Of a stretch of 64,000 bases of DNA, positions 17,772-26,796 are shown piece after piece. Both the position numbers and the translations under genes were made by a program. This stretch comes from Acidobacteriaceae bacterium. Lineage in GTDB: Bacteria > Acidobacteriota > Terriglobia > Terriglobales > Acidobacteriaceae. Location: positions 1 through 64,000 of the forward strand of contig JANXZM010000023.1 in the NCBI GenBank assembly GCA_025355505.1. Direction: 5' to 3'. Numbering within the stretch: position 1 is the first letter of the stretch; the number at the start of each line of letters is the position of its first letter. Below the pieces are notes generated by a model. It ran no database searches, was not told the DNA's origin, and saw nothing but the letters and a program-made list of their open reading frames with translations.

Positions 17772-19676
17772 CTAGATTGGCTTAACGGGCGGTAGCGGCT
17801 CGGTAAAAACAACTCTTGCTTCCCGGTCCAAGGGCCGCGCTGCGTGTATTCGGTTGTCGATCGAAAAGAGCGCTTTATCCAATGCCTTGTTTGCCGACTT
17901 CCGGAGTATGCGCAATTCCAGCGCCAGGCGCTTGGTCATCTCCCAGCCGATGACCGACTTAATGCAAGAGTATTCCCAGGACAAGTGTGGAGGTCCCAGC
18001 TCTCCGCCCAAGTCCCTGGCGATTTGTTGCGCATGGCTGACAATGTCGGGCCGATCAAGATAAAAATAAAACAGGTTTCTTTGCAGGTAGTCCAAGCTGG
18101 CAGTTCGACTCCCTGGGCTATCCTCCAACGATCTCAGGTATCCAATATGCAACTGCATGGACAGCCACAGAGCGTCGCGCTTCACGTCCGATACTCCAAT
18201 GTAGCTCAAGCTGTCATACCCGAACACACGATAATAGACTCTCGCCTCCGGAACGAACTGCACGCCATTGCTGGCGAGAAGAACGCGACAGAAGTACTCG
18301 CCATCATCGTCATTTCCCCGCAAGCGGACGTCCCACGGGCCGGCCGCCTCGGTCAACTCGCGGCTGACCAGCCACGTGGCCGTCTGCATGAAGAGGTTCT
18401 GTCCCATCTTCCGCAGCAGCCACTCCTTGGGAGACAGATCGCTCCACAATGCAGTCGGAACGAACTGCGCACGATACCACCGGTACATGAATTGTCCGAA
18501 GGGCGAAGACAGCAGCATCCGCTTCCCGCGGGACCGATCCAGCACCTCCGCCTGCCTGGCAATCTTGTCGGGAGCCAAAAGATCGTCGGCATCCAGCCAC
18601 TGAATGTAGTCGCCCTTACTGAGAGATAAGGCTTTGTTTCTGGCGGCCGTAGCACCCTGGTTTGGCTGCGAGACAACCTGGACCGAGTCCGATTCAAACT
18701 GTTGCGCGACGGCCAGCGTTCGATCGGTGGAACCATCATCAACAACGATGATCTCCTTATGTTCCCACGTTTGTGCCAGTGCGGAGCGGAGTGTATCCGC
18801 GAGCCATTCCTCCGCGTTGTAGGCGGGAATGAGGATCGATACCAAGGGTTTCAAGGACGGCTGGCTTACCGATACTCTTACCGCAGAAGCGACAAGACGC
18901 GGAGAGGGCCGGACCTGACGGCAGCCCGGGGCGTCGAGCACTTCCAATGCCTGGATCACGGGCAGAATGCGTGCGCCCGAACCCACCGCGTAACGGACGA
19001 CCTGCGCGAAGAAATCCGGCGTGCAACCAAAGGGCGTGGGGTGATCGGAAATGTCGTGAGTCGCAAAAATGAGCCAGCCGCCCTCTTGCCGGTTACGGTC
19101 GATGAGATTCTTGACGGATTGAATATCATGACGGCTTTGCTCCAGGAAGTAGGCCGATAGCTGATTGAGATCCGCCGTTCCAACATTGAAAGTCTGCCCG
19201 CCAGCGCGACATCCCAGGAAGTGGCTGGCAACCTTCGCTTTGGTCCTGGGTCGAGGCAGGCTGATGGGGTAGGAGAAAGTCTTGAATTCGGCGCCCGGAA
19301 CAAGTCTGCTGAGTGCCGCACGATTTTCAACGATCGAGTTCTCAAATGTCTCGGTATCTGTTTCCCAGGAATCACAATGGGCGAAGGTGTGGCATCCCAG
19401 TTCATGTCCCTGGTCGAAGAGGGTTGCCAGGTCATCCGCAACAAAGATTTGACCGCTTGGCGCCTCCTTACCGATAAGGCCAAGAGAGGCATAGTAGGTT
19501 GCAGCCAAACCGAAACTGTTCAGGATGGAACCACCCACCAATAATGCCGATCGCGGAAAATCATCAAACGTAAATGAGATCAAAGGCTGCTGCGGACGGA
19601 TCAAGAATGGCTTCCTGAACAGCAGCCTCGCAGACTTTCTCTGATAGTACCCCTTCAATCTAAAACGAAATGACAT
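17772..19676 (-). CDS. Fusion of NodB-type polysaccharide deacetylase and family 2 glycosyltransferase
   Basis: One continuous 634-residue frame holds two enzymes. Residues 30-245 are a carbohydrate-esterase-4 (NodB) domain: SFTFDDFPRS contains the catalytic and metal Asp pair, HTFAH the metal histidines, and FATHD a late motif. Residues 275-480 form a GT2 domain: LVSILIPAYNAEEWLADTL, VVDDGSTDRT and QWLDADDLL (metal site). No signal peptide is evident, so both domains probably act in the cytoplasm, deacetylating and extending a lipid-linked or nucleotide sugar. That differs from ordinary NodB enzymes, which act outside. It is flanked by untranslated gaps of about 160 and 220 bases. Confidence 0.88.
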   Translation of the reverse strand: MSFRFRLKGYYQRKSARLLFRKPFLIRPQQPLISFTFDDFPRSALLVGGSILNSFGLAATYYASLGLIGKEAPSGQIFVADDLATLFDQGHELGCHTFAHCDSWETDTETFENSIVENRAALSRLVPGAEFKTFSYPISLPRPRTKAKVASHFLGCRAGGQTFNVGTADLNQLSAYFLEQSRHDIQSVKNLIDRNRQEGGWLIFATHDISDHPTPFGCTPDFFAQVVRYAVGSGARILPVIQALEVLDAPGCRQVRPSPRLVASAVRVSVSQPSLKPLVSILIPAYNAEEWLADTLRSALAQTWEHKEIIVVDDGSTDRTLAVAQQFESDSVQVVSQPNQGATAARNKALSLSKGDYIQWLDADDLLAPDKIARQAEVLDRSRGKRMLLSSPFGQFMYRWYRAQFVPTALWSDLSPKEWLLRKMGQNLFMQTATWLVSRELTEAAGPWDVRLRGNDDDGEYFCRVLLASNGVQFVPEARVYYRVFGYDSLSYIGVSDVKRDALWLSMQLHIGYLRSLEDSPGSRTASLDYLQRNLFYFYLDRPDIVSHAQQIARDLGGELGPPHLSWEYSCIKSVIGWEMTKRLALELRILRKSANKALDKALFSIDNRIHAARPLDREARVVFTEPLPPVKPI

Positions 19677-19838
19677 GGATCCCCGTTTACTTTATGAAGA
19701 TAGCCGGTAATTAAATCCAGCTCTGCCTGCACTTGGCGAGTGCGGCGCCGGAACACTGAGGATGAGAACCATAACCCGCGCTTCATACATTGCATCCGCT
19801 CGCTTCGATCGAGTGGCCGAGGCAATGGAGCGATCCAT

Positions 19839-21434
19839 CTAATCCAAGACACCACTGGTTGCGACTCCCGCCGCGGCCAAGGGCTCCTCTGGAGCGCTCC
19901 GCCGGCCGAAAATCAGCCGGCCTCCGGGAATCATATCTGGCAAAAGCCGCGCGATCTGACGGAGGGGTTCAAACCCTCCGTGCAGGACGACAACCGCGCC
20001 GACGTAGAGAACCAGGAAGAAGACGGAGATGGTCAAGATGCGCACAATCGCCGCAGCCGCGCCGCTGGCGGCTGCGGGGTAGATTTCGTGGATCATCCAG
20101 GCACAAGCACCGCCCGCCAGCAGCGAGGCCAGAGCATACTTCCAAATCGCACCAATGATCGGTCCGACGCCAAATTCGATGGGCTTTCCCGCATACCAGA
20201 AAGCGGGCAGGATCAGAATCCAGAAGGATGCCGTCCAGGCTGCGGCGATGCCCGTCGGCCCCCAGCGCAGCGCCACCAAGAACAGCAGGACGGTCACGGC
20301 AATCTCTATGAACCCCCAGCGCAGCCAGCGGTCTGCCCTCCCAATGGAAAGGTGGATCCAGCCGTGGGTGTAGTAGATCAGCATGATCCCAATACCGGGC
20401 CCGAAGACGGTGAAGATACGGCCCGACATTTCCCACCCTGGTCCCAATAGCAGGCAAATCAAATCCTTGCCCACCAAAGTGAGGTCCGCACCCAATCCCA
20501 TGCCTACAAACGCAAGGACCGATAAGCCTCGGAGAAAGTAGCGTCGATACTGGACCTGATCCCGCTTCCACCGGCTCAGGGCGGAAATGACGACCTCCGA
20601 AATATTGGACACGAGTTGATTCGAAGGCAGGACGAATAGGTCATAGGCCCTTTTGTAGAAGCCGAGAGAATGCGTGCTGAAGCGCCATCCCACCAGCAGG
20701 TTGTCCACGTTCCGGGTGGAGTAGTTGAGGCTGAAGCGCGCAAAAACGTTGGTCGCAAACCGCACCATGGCCCCCGTGCCATCGACGCGCCGGGGAAAAC
20801 GGGGGATCCATCGACACCGCGTCCAGGCCAGGGTGGAGACGGTCAGTGGGAGCGCGATTGCCCCTGCGACCAAGGCCCAGTATCCCCAGCCCGCCCAACC
20901 CAGAGCGATGGAGACGGCTACCGAAACGGTACGGGAAAAAATCTCATTGACGGAGACCACTGAAAAACACATGGCCCGCTTGAGGAGGGCCAGGTGCAGA
21001 ACGGAAGTGCTGGTGATGAAGATCGTTGCCGACATGGCGACCGCGACGTGGGCCACGCGCGGCTCGTGGTAAAACTTCGCCAGCAGCGAACCCGCCGCCG
21101 CAAATCCAATGCTCAGCAGAAGGCCTACGGCAACGTTGATCCAGAACAGGTTACTCGCCAGAGAATGATTGATCTCATCCCGCTGGAGGATCGCCTCGGT
21201 AAACCCATTCAGCCCCACGTTCAAAAGAAGCAGGCTAAATGTAGTCACCATGGTGACCAGGCCATAGTCTGCGGGTGTCAGCAGCCGGGCCAGTACCACG
21301 GTAGCGACCATCTGGACAGTAAAGCCCAGACCGCCGGAAAGCATTGTGACACCAGCGCCGCGAACGGCGAGTTGACGAATTCCGCCGCTGTCCGCGCCCT
21401 GCCGGAACGCGCCACTCTCATCGAATGGCTTCAA
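19839..21434 (-). CDS. Polysaccharide flippase, Wzx/MOP superfamily (second copy)
   Basis: The 531-residue polytopic protein is close in type to the copy at 2544-4022: ARLLTPADYGLVTMVTTFSL corresponds to the LARLLDPKDFGLVGMV motif there. It has about 14 membrane segments and a short polar C-terminus. It presumably moves undecaprenyl-diphosphate-linked repeat units across the inner membrane. Its start overlaps the stop of the upstream O-antigen ligase gene by four bases (ATGA), so the two are translationally coupled. That coupling links this flippase with polymerisation. Confidence 0.9.
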   Translation of the reverse strand: MKPFDESGAFRQGADSGGIRQLAVRGAGVTMLSGGLGFTVQMVATVVLARLLTPADYGLVTMVTTFSLLLLNVGLNGFTEAILQRDEINHSLASNLFWINVAVGLLLSIGFAAAGSLLAKFYHEPRVAHVAVAMSATIFITSTSVLHLALLKRAMCFSVVSVNEIFSRTVSVAVSIALGWAGWGYWALVAGAIALPLTVSTLAWTRCRWIPRFPRRVDGTGAMVRFATNVFARFSLNYSTRNVDNLLVGWRFSTHSLGFYKRAYDLFVLPSNQLVSNISEVVISALSRWKRDQVQYRRYFLRGLSVLAFVGMGLGADLTLVGKDLICLLLGPGWEMSGRIFTVFGPGIGIMLIYYTHGWIHLSIGRADRWLRWGFIEIAVTVLLFLVALRWGPTGIAAAWTASFWILILPAFWYAGKPIEFGVGPIIGAIWKYALASLLAGGACAWMIHEIYPAAASGAAAAIVRILTISVFFLVLYVGAVVVLHGGFEPLRQIARLLPDMIPGGRLIFGRRSAPEEPLAAAGVATSGVLD

Positions 21435-22825
21435 GCTTTCTCCAGACTTGGCGATAATTCTGAACTAGGTGCAGGGGCAACAGTTTTCTTGGTCTTCGTC
21501 CGCACCCAACCTCCAGGAACGGCGATGGTCGCTAAGAGGAAGCAGATCCACACCGGGTGCATGATCCTGACTGCCGACTCGGTGAAGTTGTAGGCTACCG
21601 CCACAACAAAAAACGCCAGCCGAAGCCCCGCGGAGTCAGTATCCCTGCGTAGCGCACCCATCGCAGTTCGATATCCCGTCACCATTAGGACGGCAAGCAG
21701 GCTCACGCCGATCCACCCCAGGTTCAAGAACACTTCGATGTAACCATTGTGAGCCTCATTCGGATGCCACCAGTAGACGCTCCAAATCTTCTCGAGCCGC
21801 GGGCCCAGCCAGAAACTCTCAAAGCCGGTTCCGATCATCGGATTTGCGGTCAGGCTCAGGACCAGGTCCCAGACTGCCGTTCGGCCGGTGAGTGTCGGGT
21901 CCTTTCCCATCGTCGTCAACAGACCCGATCCAATACCAAGAAACAGGGCGGAGAAGGAAACCAGCAGCATAGCAACGACCAGGACGTGTATGACCCAGGT
22001 CCTCCGGGTGAACCTTGGAAAGCAGGTCACGATAAGGATGGCGCTGCCCATAAGAAAGCAGGCCAGCGCAGTCATCGTCTGGGCTTTCCAAAAGAGCCAC
22101 AGCACCATCCCGAGAAGAGCGCCCTGAGAGATCAGGAACCCAGTTCGCCTGCCGTTCCTTTTTCCTCGAAAGTATTCGCAGAGGCGCCACACGGATCCGA
22201 GTCCGAAGAGAAGACAAATCCCTCCCAGCTCATTCTTGCTCGTAGTAACCCCCGTATACAAAGCTTCGCCGCCTTCTCCAAATCCCCGCCCCAAATGCGT
22301 GTAATACTTACTGACCAGAATGGATGCAGGTATCAGCAGAAAACCCACGCGCGCCAGCAGTCGCTTGACTGCGGCGGACGTATCCAGATCGGTCAGAACG
22401 ATCAGCACCATGGTGAGGTCGCCCAAGGCCTTGATCCACCTTTTGAACGATACATCGGCGTAGTCGGACCAGGTCGTGCTGACCCCGCAGTAGAGGAAAA
22501 ACAAAACGATCGGAGCATTTGCTCGCAGCAGTGTCCCGACCCTGCGCCCCCTCCTGATGAGCACAACCACCCCAAGCACAAGGAGTCCCGTGAGCAGAGC
22601 ACGATCAAAGGGATTGCCATCCAGGAGCTGACCAGCCGTGTAGTACACCGTCGATCCTGAACCGATTGCCGTAATCCATTGCGACGCCATGCGAGACCCG
22701 GCAATGGCCAGCCATATGACGGGAATCCAGAGCGCCGGCGAGGTGCGGACCTTTGGATCCCGATTGAGCGCGAAGAGCCCGAGTATCCCCACAGCGAAAA
22801 GAAGGGTTGCGATCTGCGGGGGCAT
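21431..22825 (-). CDS. O-antigen ligase / polymerase family membrane protein (WaaL/Wzy-like)
   Basis: The 464-residue protein has about 12 hydrophobic segments and a large periplasmic loop before the C-terminal helices. That loop contains GRTAVWDLVLSLTANPMIGT and HNGYIEVFLNLGWIGVSL, the conserved region (G-R-x-x-x-W, HN-x-x-L/I-x-x) of the O-antigen ligase family. Members either polymerise repeat units (Wzy) or transfer polymer to an acceptor, and sequence alone rarely tells which. As the only such protein in the window, it is the best candidate for the polymerase of this locus. It is coupled to the flippase downstream and starts 40 bases after the asparagine-synthetase-like gene. Confidence 0.85.
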   Translation of the reverse strand: MPPQIATLLFAVGILGLFALNRDPKVRTSPALWIPVIWLAIAGSRMASQWITAIGSGSTVYYTAGQLLDGNPFDRALLTGLLVLGVVVLIRRGRRVGTLLRANAPIVLFFLYCGVSTTWSDYADVSFKRWIKALGDLTMVLIVLTDLDTSAAVKRLLARVGFLLIPASILVSKYYTHLGRGFGEGGEALYTGVTTSKNELGGICLLFGLGSVWRLCEYFRGKRNGRRTGFLISQGALLGMVLWLFWKAQTMTALACFLMGSAILIVTCFPRFTRRTWVIHVLVVAMLLVSFSALFLGIGSGLLTTMGKDPTLTGRTAVWDLVLSLTANPMIGTGFESFWLGPRLEKIWSVYWWHPNEAHNGYIEVFLNLGWIGVSLLAVLMVTGYRTAMGALRRDTDSAGLRLAFFVVAVAYNFTESAVRIMHPVWICFLLATIAVPGGWVRTKTKKTVAPAPSSELSPSLEKA

Positions 22826-22865
22826 TAGCGCCTGCTCGCGAGTTCGCGCGGTGAATTGGGCGCGG

Positions 22866-24704
22866 TCATTTGGGATCGAGGAACAAGCGGTGTATGAGTT
22901 CCAGAGTCAGGAGCAGGTGGATATCGTTGGTATGGTTGCGGTCGCCTTTGAGATGACCTTGTACCATCGCTTCAAGCCGGTTTCGTTGAACGTAAGGCCG
23001 GGAAAGAGCCCGAGGATCGAGCAACATCCTTCGAACGTACTCCGAGAGGGCGTCCCGGTACCAGACACGAAAGTGGCTGAATTTGTGCCAGCCCAGAAAC
23101 AGACGTTCGAGGCGCAACCGCGACAAGGAGTGATCGACTCGTGCCATCCGCTGTGGCATCCCCGAGTCGTAGGCATACTCCGCCTTGAACGTGAACTCCA
23201 GTAAATGCCGCAACGCGATTGCGGAAATCACTCCGCCGTTCCCGCCCAATCCGCGGTCGGTCCGGATGGATCCCAGCGCCGCGTTTCCATCGGCGATCAG
23301 CCGCAAGCAAATGTCACTGTTCATCGCACTTTTCTTTGTGATGGCCGGTTGCGGAGCGCGAAAAACCGTCCGCACCAGGTCGTTGTCAAGGTATGGCGTT
23401 CGGAGCGACAGTTGCGTTTGTTCCAGCGCCAGTAGACCGTGATGGTGCCAGGGGGCTTGCCGAAATACTGCAAAGGATACAGGGTGCCCTTGCAGCACTC
23501 GGTCGTAGGTATCGCTGGCAGCATGGATAAAGGGAAGAAACTCCTGCGAGAATAACCCGGAATCAGGCCGCATCGGCTTGAATGCGGGAACCCAGCGCAG
23601 CACCTCGCTGCCATAGTTTCCGGTCATTCTCGCGGGGGCGATGTCGCGAGCCAGTTCATTCAGGTACAGGTCGGCGCCACGGTTGACGCGGACGCAACCG
23701 TCCGTTAGATAAACCGCACGCTCCGCGTAATGGGCAAAACGCGATAGGAACTCCGCTCCAAGCGGAATCACTTCGTAGGACTGGTGGCAGGCGCGGGCCA
23801 CTTCACGCGACACGACGACATCCTGACAATCCCGGTACGTCCCGCCAAACGTGTAACACGGAAGCGTGTTCGGAGGCGCCTTGTACCAAGCCAGTATCAT
23901 CCGGCTGTCAAGTCCGCCAGTGAGCGATAAACCGACGCGCTCGTCACCGTCAAAATATCGGGGGACGTTTCGCGCGAACACTCCTCGAAGTTCTTGATAG
24001 TAGGATTCCGGGTCTAATCGTTCTTGATCTTCCCATTCCTGCGGCTGAAAATAGCTTGCTTTCCGTTGCAGCGAGCCGCCCCGAAAAAGCCAGGCTGAGG
24101 CAGGCGGGAGTACCTGAACCCCCTGGAACAGAGTCCGGTTTCCCAGGACACAGCCGCAGGCGACAAACTCCCCGAGACCCTGAGAATCCACTCTCCGCAG
24201 TTCGGGCCGCACTTCGAGAATCGCTTTGGTTTCCGCGGCGAAATAAAAAGCCTCTTTGGACTCGTGATAGTAGACCCGATGCATTCCGTACCTGTCGTTG
24301 AACAGCGTCGCCGTTCCCCGTGTCCGGTCGGTCACGATTCCCTGAAACCTTCCGTTCAGGCTGGCGGGAAACGCCGGGTCGTCCTCGTAAATGTGGACAA
24401 GGTAGGAAGGACCCGCCGGATTCAACGCATGGCCTTTCTGCTGAAGGCGGCCAGCCGTCCCCGGCTCGGGAAACTCCTCCCCGGAAAAGACCAGGGTGAC
24501 ATCCCCTTGTTCGTTAGCAACCGGCATTCCCTGGGAAAAGGAATTCTTCCGCTCCGCCCAACCGACGTAAACTCCGGCCGCCTCATCGACCCACGTACCC
24601 GTTTCGTAGAACGACTCGTGGCGGATGGACTGAACCATGCGCAACAGCTGAGGTTCAGCCCATTCCCGCGGCATTTTGGTCACGAGTCCAACGATTCCTG
24701 GCAT
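22866..24704 (-). CDS. Asparagine-synthetase-like protein lacking the glutaminase cysteine
   Basis: The protein has 612 residues from ATG 24704. The N-terminal half has the class II glutaminase fold (LFNDRYGMHRVYYH, FYFAAETKAIL), but the first residues are MPGIVG instead of MCGI, so the nucleophile Cys2 is missing. The C-terminal half has the ATP pyrophosphatase loop SLTGGLDSRM and aminoacyl-AMP region LRTPYLDNDLV. Loss of Cys2 predicts no glutamine hydrolysis, so the protein would use free ammonia, another amine donor, or act as an amide-forming ligase. Such proteins occur in EPS clusters. The alternative TTG at 24719 lacks homology. No good ribosome site is visible. Confidence 0.82.
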   Translation of the reverse strand: MPGIVGLVTKMPREWAEPQLLRMVQSIRHESFYETGTWVDEAAGVYVGWAERKNSFSQGMPVANEQGDVTLVFSGEEFPEPGTAGRLQQKGHALNPAGPSYLVHIYEDDPAFPASLNGRFQGIVTDRTRGTATLFNDRYGMHRVYYHESKEAFYFAAETKAILEVRPELRRVDSQGLGEFVACGCVLGNRTLFQGVQVLPPASAWLFRGGSLQRKASYFQPQEWEDQERLDPESYYQELRGVFARNVPRYFDGDERVGLSLTGGLDSRMILAWYKAPPNTLPCYTFGGTYRDCQDVVVSREVARACHQSYEVIPLGAEFLSRFAHYAERAVYLTDGCVRVNRGADLYLNELARDIAPARMTGNYGSEVLRWVPAFKPMRPDSGLFSQEFLPFIHAASDTYDRVLQGHPVSFAVFRQAPWHHHGLLALEQTQLSLRTPYLDNDLVRTVFRAPQPAITKKSAMNSDICLRLIADGNAALGSIRTDRGLGGNGGVISAIALRHLLEFTFKAEYAYDSGMPQRMARVDHSLSRLRLERLFLGWHKFSHFRVWYRDALSEYVRRMLLDPRALSRPYVQRNRLEAMVQGHLKGDRNHTNDIHLLLTLELIHRLFLDPK

Positions 24705-24770
24705 AGGAGGTGAGTGCAAACGGGAAGGACGCGCTCGGATCTTCCCGGCATGGGGAGGATGCGTCCGCGA

Positions 24771-25802
24771 TTAAGAACTGGAGCCGGCGGGAGGATTTGA
24801 ACACTCCGTCTGCCGATCACGATTCGACCGCTCTGCAATTGAGCTACACCGGCTCATTCGACTGCGCGAGATCAGATCATACCATTTCGCTCGCCCGCCG
24901 ATTCCTAACGCAATGACACGATGGGGGACGATTCCGAGCAGTCCTTGATGGAGTTTGGATGAGATGCAAAATGCGCCCCAGCGCGTCAAGGGCGCATAGA
25001 ATCGGGGCGTCAGCATTTCCTCAAAACCATTGCGAATCTTGAATTCCAGCAAGGGATTGTCGCGCTTATTGCCGTAGCGGTACAAGCCGTACGTCAGGTA
25101 AGAGACTCCACGCGCCTCGCAGAGTTCCACCGTCTTTGCGATTAAAGCGTTGGCCGGCCGTTTGTCGGAGTGTCTTGCCTTGGGAAGACATTGCAGGATG
25201 GAAGCGACCTCTCCCCGGTAGACAACCTTCACCAGGCCGATCAATTCATCGCCGAGATAGGCGCCGATCAAATCGCTTCGATCGAGAAATGACGAGTAGT
25301 CCCTCTTCACCTCATCGAACGATTTGCCGTAGTGATTGTTGGGCCTTCCCTGTCGTACCGGAGAGTCATTGTTCAAGCCCACAATCTCCCGGACCATGTC
25401 ATCGCTGAACTCCCGGACGGTGACGACCACGCCACGTTTTTGCGATCGCCTGACATTCTTGCGCGTCTCTTGCGGCAGCTTCTCCCACCACTGCTTAAAA
25501 CTGGTGGTCGCGGCGACGGCCCAGCTTTCCAGATTCATCGGATAGTTGAACTTGGGCTGGGTTGCCGGAAGTTTCTGCGCGAAGGTGAAGATGTCAGCGT
25601 GCAGGCCGTCCGATCCTTGCTCCTTCAGTTTCCGGACACAGCCCTCCGGGTCTTCGAGTTCCGTTGCCAGCCACTCTTCGTCATGGACAGCGGCCATCCG
25701 AATCCATCTTCCCTTCACGAAGATCGTCTTCCCGCCCACGTCCAGAGCAGGAACTCGTATCCACTTTCCTCGAACGCTGATCTCGATACTGCTGTCTGCC
25801 AT
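24771..25802 (-). CDS. FemAB/GNAT-like acyl- or aminoacyltransferase
   Basis: The 343-residue protein has a GNAT-type fold. The region LIGAYLGDELIGLVKVVYRG matches the beta4-beta5 core, and NALIAKTVELCEARGVSYLT matches the late helix and strand of FemAB-like proteins. The stretch NLESWAVAATTSFKQWWEKL with RKNVRRSQKRG resembles the N-terminal subdomain of aminoacyl transferases. It could attach an amino acid or acyl group to a polymer sugar. The ATG at 25802 follows a strong GAGGAGGG site. The last 27 codons (from about residue 317) read through the tRNA-like gene, so the natural end may have been shorter. Confidence 0.7.
   Translation of the reverse strand: MADSSIEISVRGKWIRVPALDVGGKTIFVKGRWIRMAAVHDEEWLATELEDPEGCVRKLKEQGSDGLHADIFTFAQKLPATQPKFNYPMNLESWAVAATTSFKQWWEKLPQETRKNVRRSQKRGVVVTVREFSDDMVREIVGLNNDSPVRQGRPNNHYGKSFDEVKRDYSSFLDRSDLIGAYLGDELIGLVKVVYRGEVASILQCLPKARHSDKRPANALIAKTVELCEARGVSYLTYGLYRYGNKRDNPLLEFKIRNGFEEMLTPRFYAPLTRWGAFCISSKLHQGLLGIVPHRVIALGIGGRAKWYDLISRSRMSRCSSIAERSNRDRQTECSNPPAGSSS
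24779..24853 (-). tRNA. tRNA-Thr(CGU)-like gene, CCA end encoded; possibly degenerate
   Basis: Read on the minus strand, the 5' acceptor arm GCCGGTG pairs with CGCCGGC (one G-U) followed by discriminator U and an encoded CCA (24779-24781). TA is at positions 8-9, the D stem is GCTC/GAGC, and the anticodon stem is GTCGA/TCGGC with a seven-base loop ATCGTGA, giving anticodon CGU for threonine (ACG codons). The T loop is the canonical TTCAAAT. Two oddities occur: the D loop has only one of the usual GG pair, and the T stem needs a one-base bulge. The gene may be functional or a decaying copy. It overlaps the end of the GNAT gene. Confidence 0.7.
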
Positions 25803-25850
25803 CGTAAACTTTCCCTCCTCGCGTCGTGCTCCGGACCTAATCTCTACGCG

Positions 25851-26744
25851 CTATTCAGAAACGTAGTTCTGTCCGATCGGGTTGACACCCACGACGGCAA
25901 GGAGCCTGCCCAGATGATACGAAAACTTAAACACGCACTTCATAAATCTGGCCTGCCCGAACACCAGAGCAACCGGCAGCGCGACGCCATAAGCGGGCAG
26001 AGCAATGACTGACTGCAAGATTCGCCGCGCAGGGAAGCCGTGATTGCGCACTGAGAACACTCCCCGAAACAAAGCGCGCCGCACCAGAAAGCTGCGTTTC
26101 CAGCGCGCCGGTGGAACGACTTCGTACGCCACCGCTTCATTGCACCAGACAAACGCATGGCCCTTTTCGATCATGCGCCGAAAGAAATCCTGATCTTCTC
26201 CCGACAAACACTCCGGCCGGAACGGCGGCTCTGTCTGCGCAAAGAGCTGGCGCTTCAGCAGCACATTGCCGGTTCGACACTTGCTCCAGTCCAGACGCGT
26301 GCCCGTCGGGTCCATGGGCCGGTCGTGGAATCCGCCCTCAATGACCCACCGCGGCGGTTCCGCGTCAAAGTGCGGTTTTACGGGCCCGAGTACGCCGTCA
26401 ACCTGGTACTCGGTGAGCGTCTTCAATAGACTCAGCAGCCAGACTCGGGTCGGAAACTCGTCGTCATCGATAAAGGCGATGAAGTCGCCCTCGGCATTCT
26501 CGACAGCTTTGTTGCGCGCCCGCGCGATATTCTGCCTGGACTCCACGCAGTACCGAGCCAAAATCGGCGAGTTCTTGACAAACTCCGACACCACCGCCTC
26601 GGCGGACCGCAGTTGATCGTTGTCAACCACCACGATCGAATACGTGAATTGCCCGTCAGTATCCTGGCCAGTGAGTTCGTGCAACAAGCGACTGAGGAGT
26701 TGGGCCCGCTTGAAGGTGCAGATGCACACCGTGATATGAGTCAT
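25851..26744 (-). CDS. Family 2 glycosyltransferase
   Basis: The protein has 297 residues from ATG 26744, which directly precedes the first strand THITVCICTFKRAQLLSRLL. The sequence continues with VVVDNDQLRSAE and IAFIDDDEFPTRVWL, where IDDDE carries the metal-binding DXD motif. The middle part has a GT2 acceptor-side segment (GNVLLKRQLF, CLSGEDQDFFRRMIEKGHAF with ED/FxxR). The C-terminal 60 residues contain hydrophobic helices that may anchor it to the membrane. It is 52 bases downstream of another GT2 gene and 48 upstream of the GNAT gene, so it probably adds one sugar of the repeat unit. Confidence 0.88.
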   Translation of the reverse strand: MTHITVCICTFKRAQLLSRLLHELTGQDTDGQFTYSIVVVDNDQLRSAEAVVSEFVKNSPILARYCVESRQNIARARNKAVENAEGDFIAFIDDDEFPTRVWLLSLLKTLTEYQVDGVLGPVKPHFDAEPPRWVIEGGFHDRPMDPTGTRLDWSKCRTGNVLLKRQLFAQTEPPFRPECLSGEDQDFFRRMIEKGHAFVWCNEAVAYEVVPPARWKRSFLVRRALFRGVFSVRNHGFPARRILQSVIALPAYGVALPVALVFGQARFMKCVFKFSYHLGRLLAVVGVNPIGQNYVSE

Positions 26745-26796
26745 TGCGAATCGGCTCCGCACGCCGGTCCGGTTTGCCGGCAGAGATCGGCGATGT

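Noticed and set aside
19655-19855. A 66-codon frame between the fusion protein and the second flippase
   Set aside because: It overlaps both neighbours, has no ribosome site and no family resemblance.
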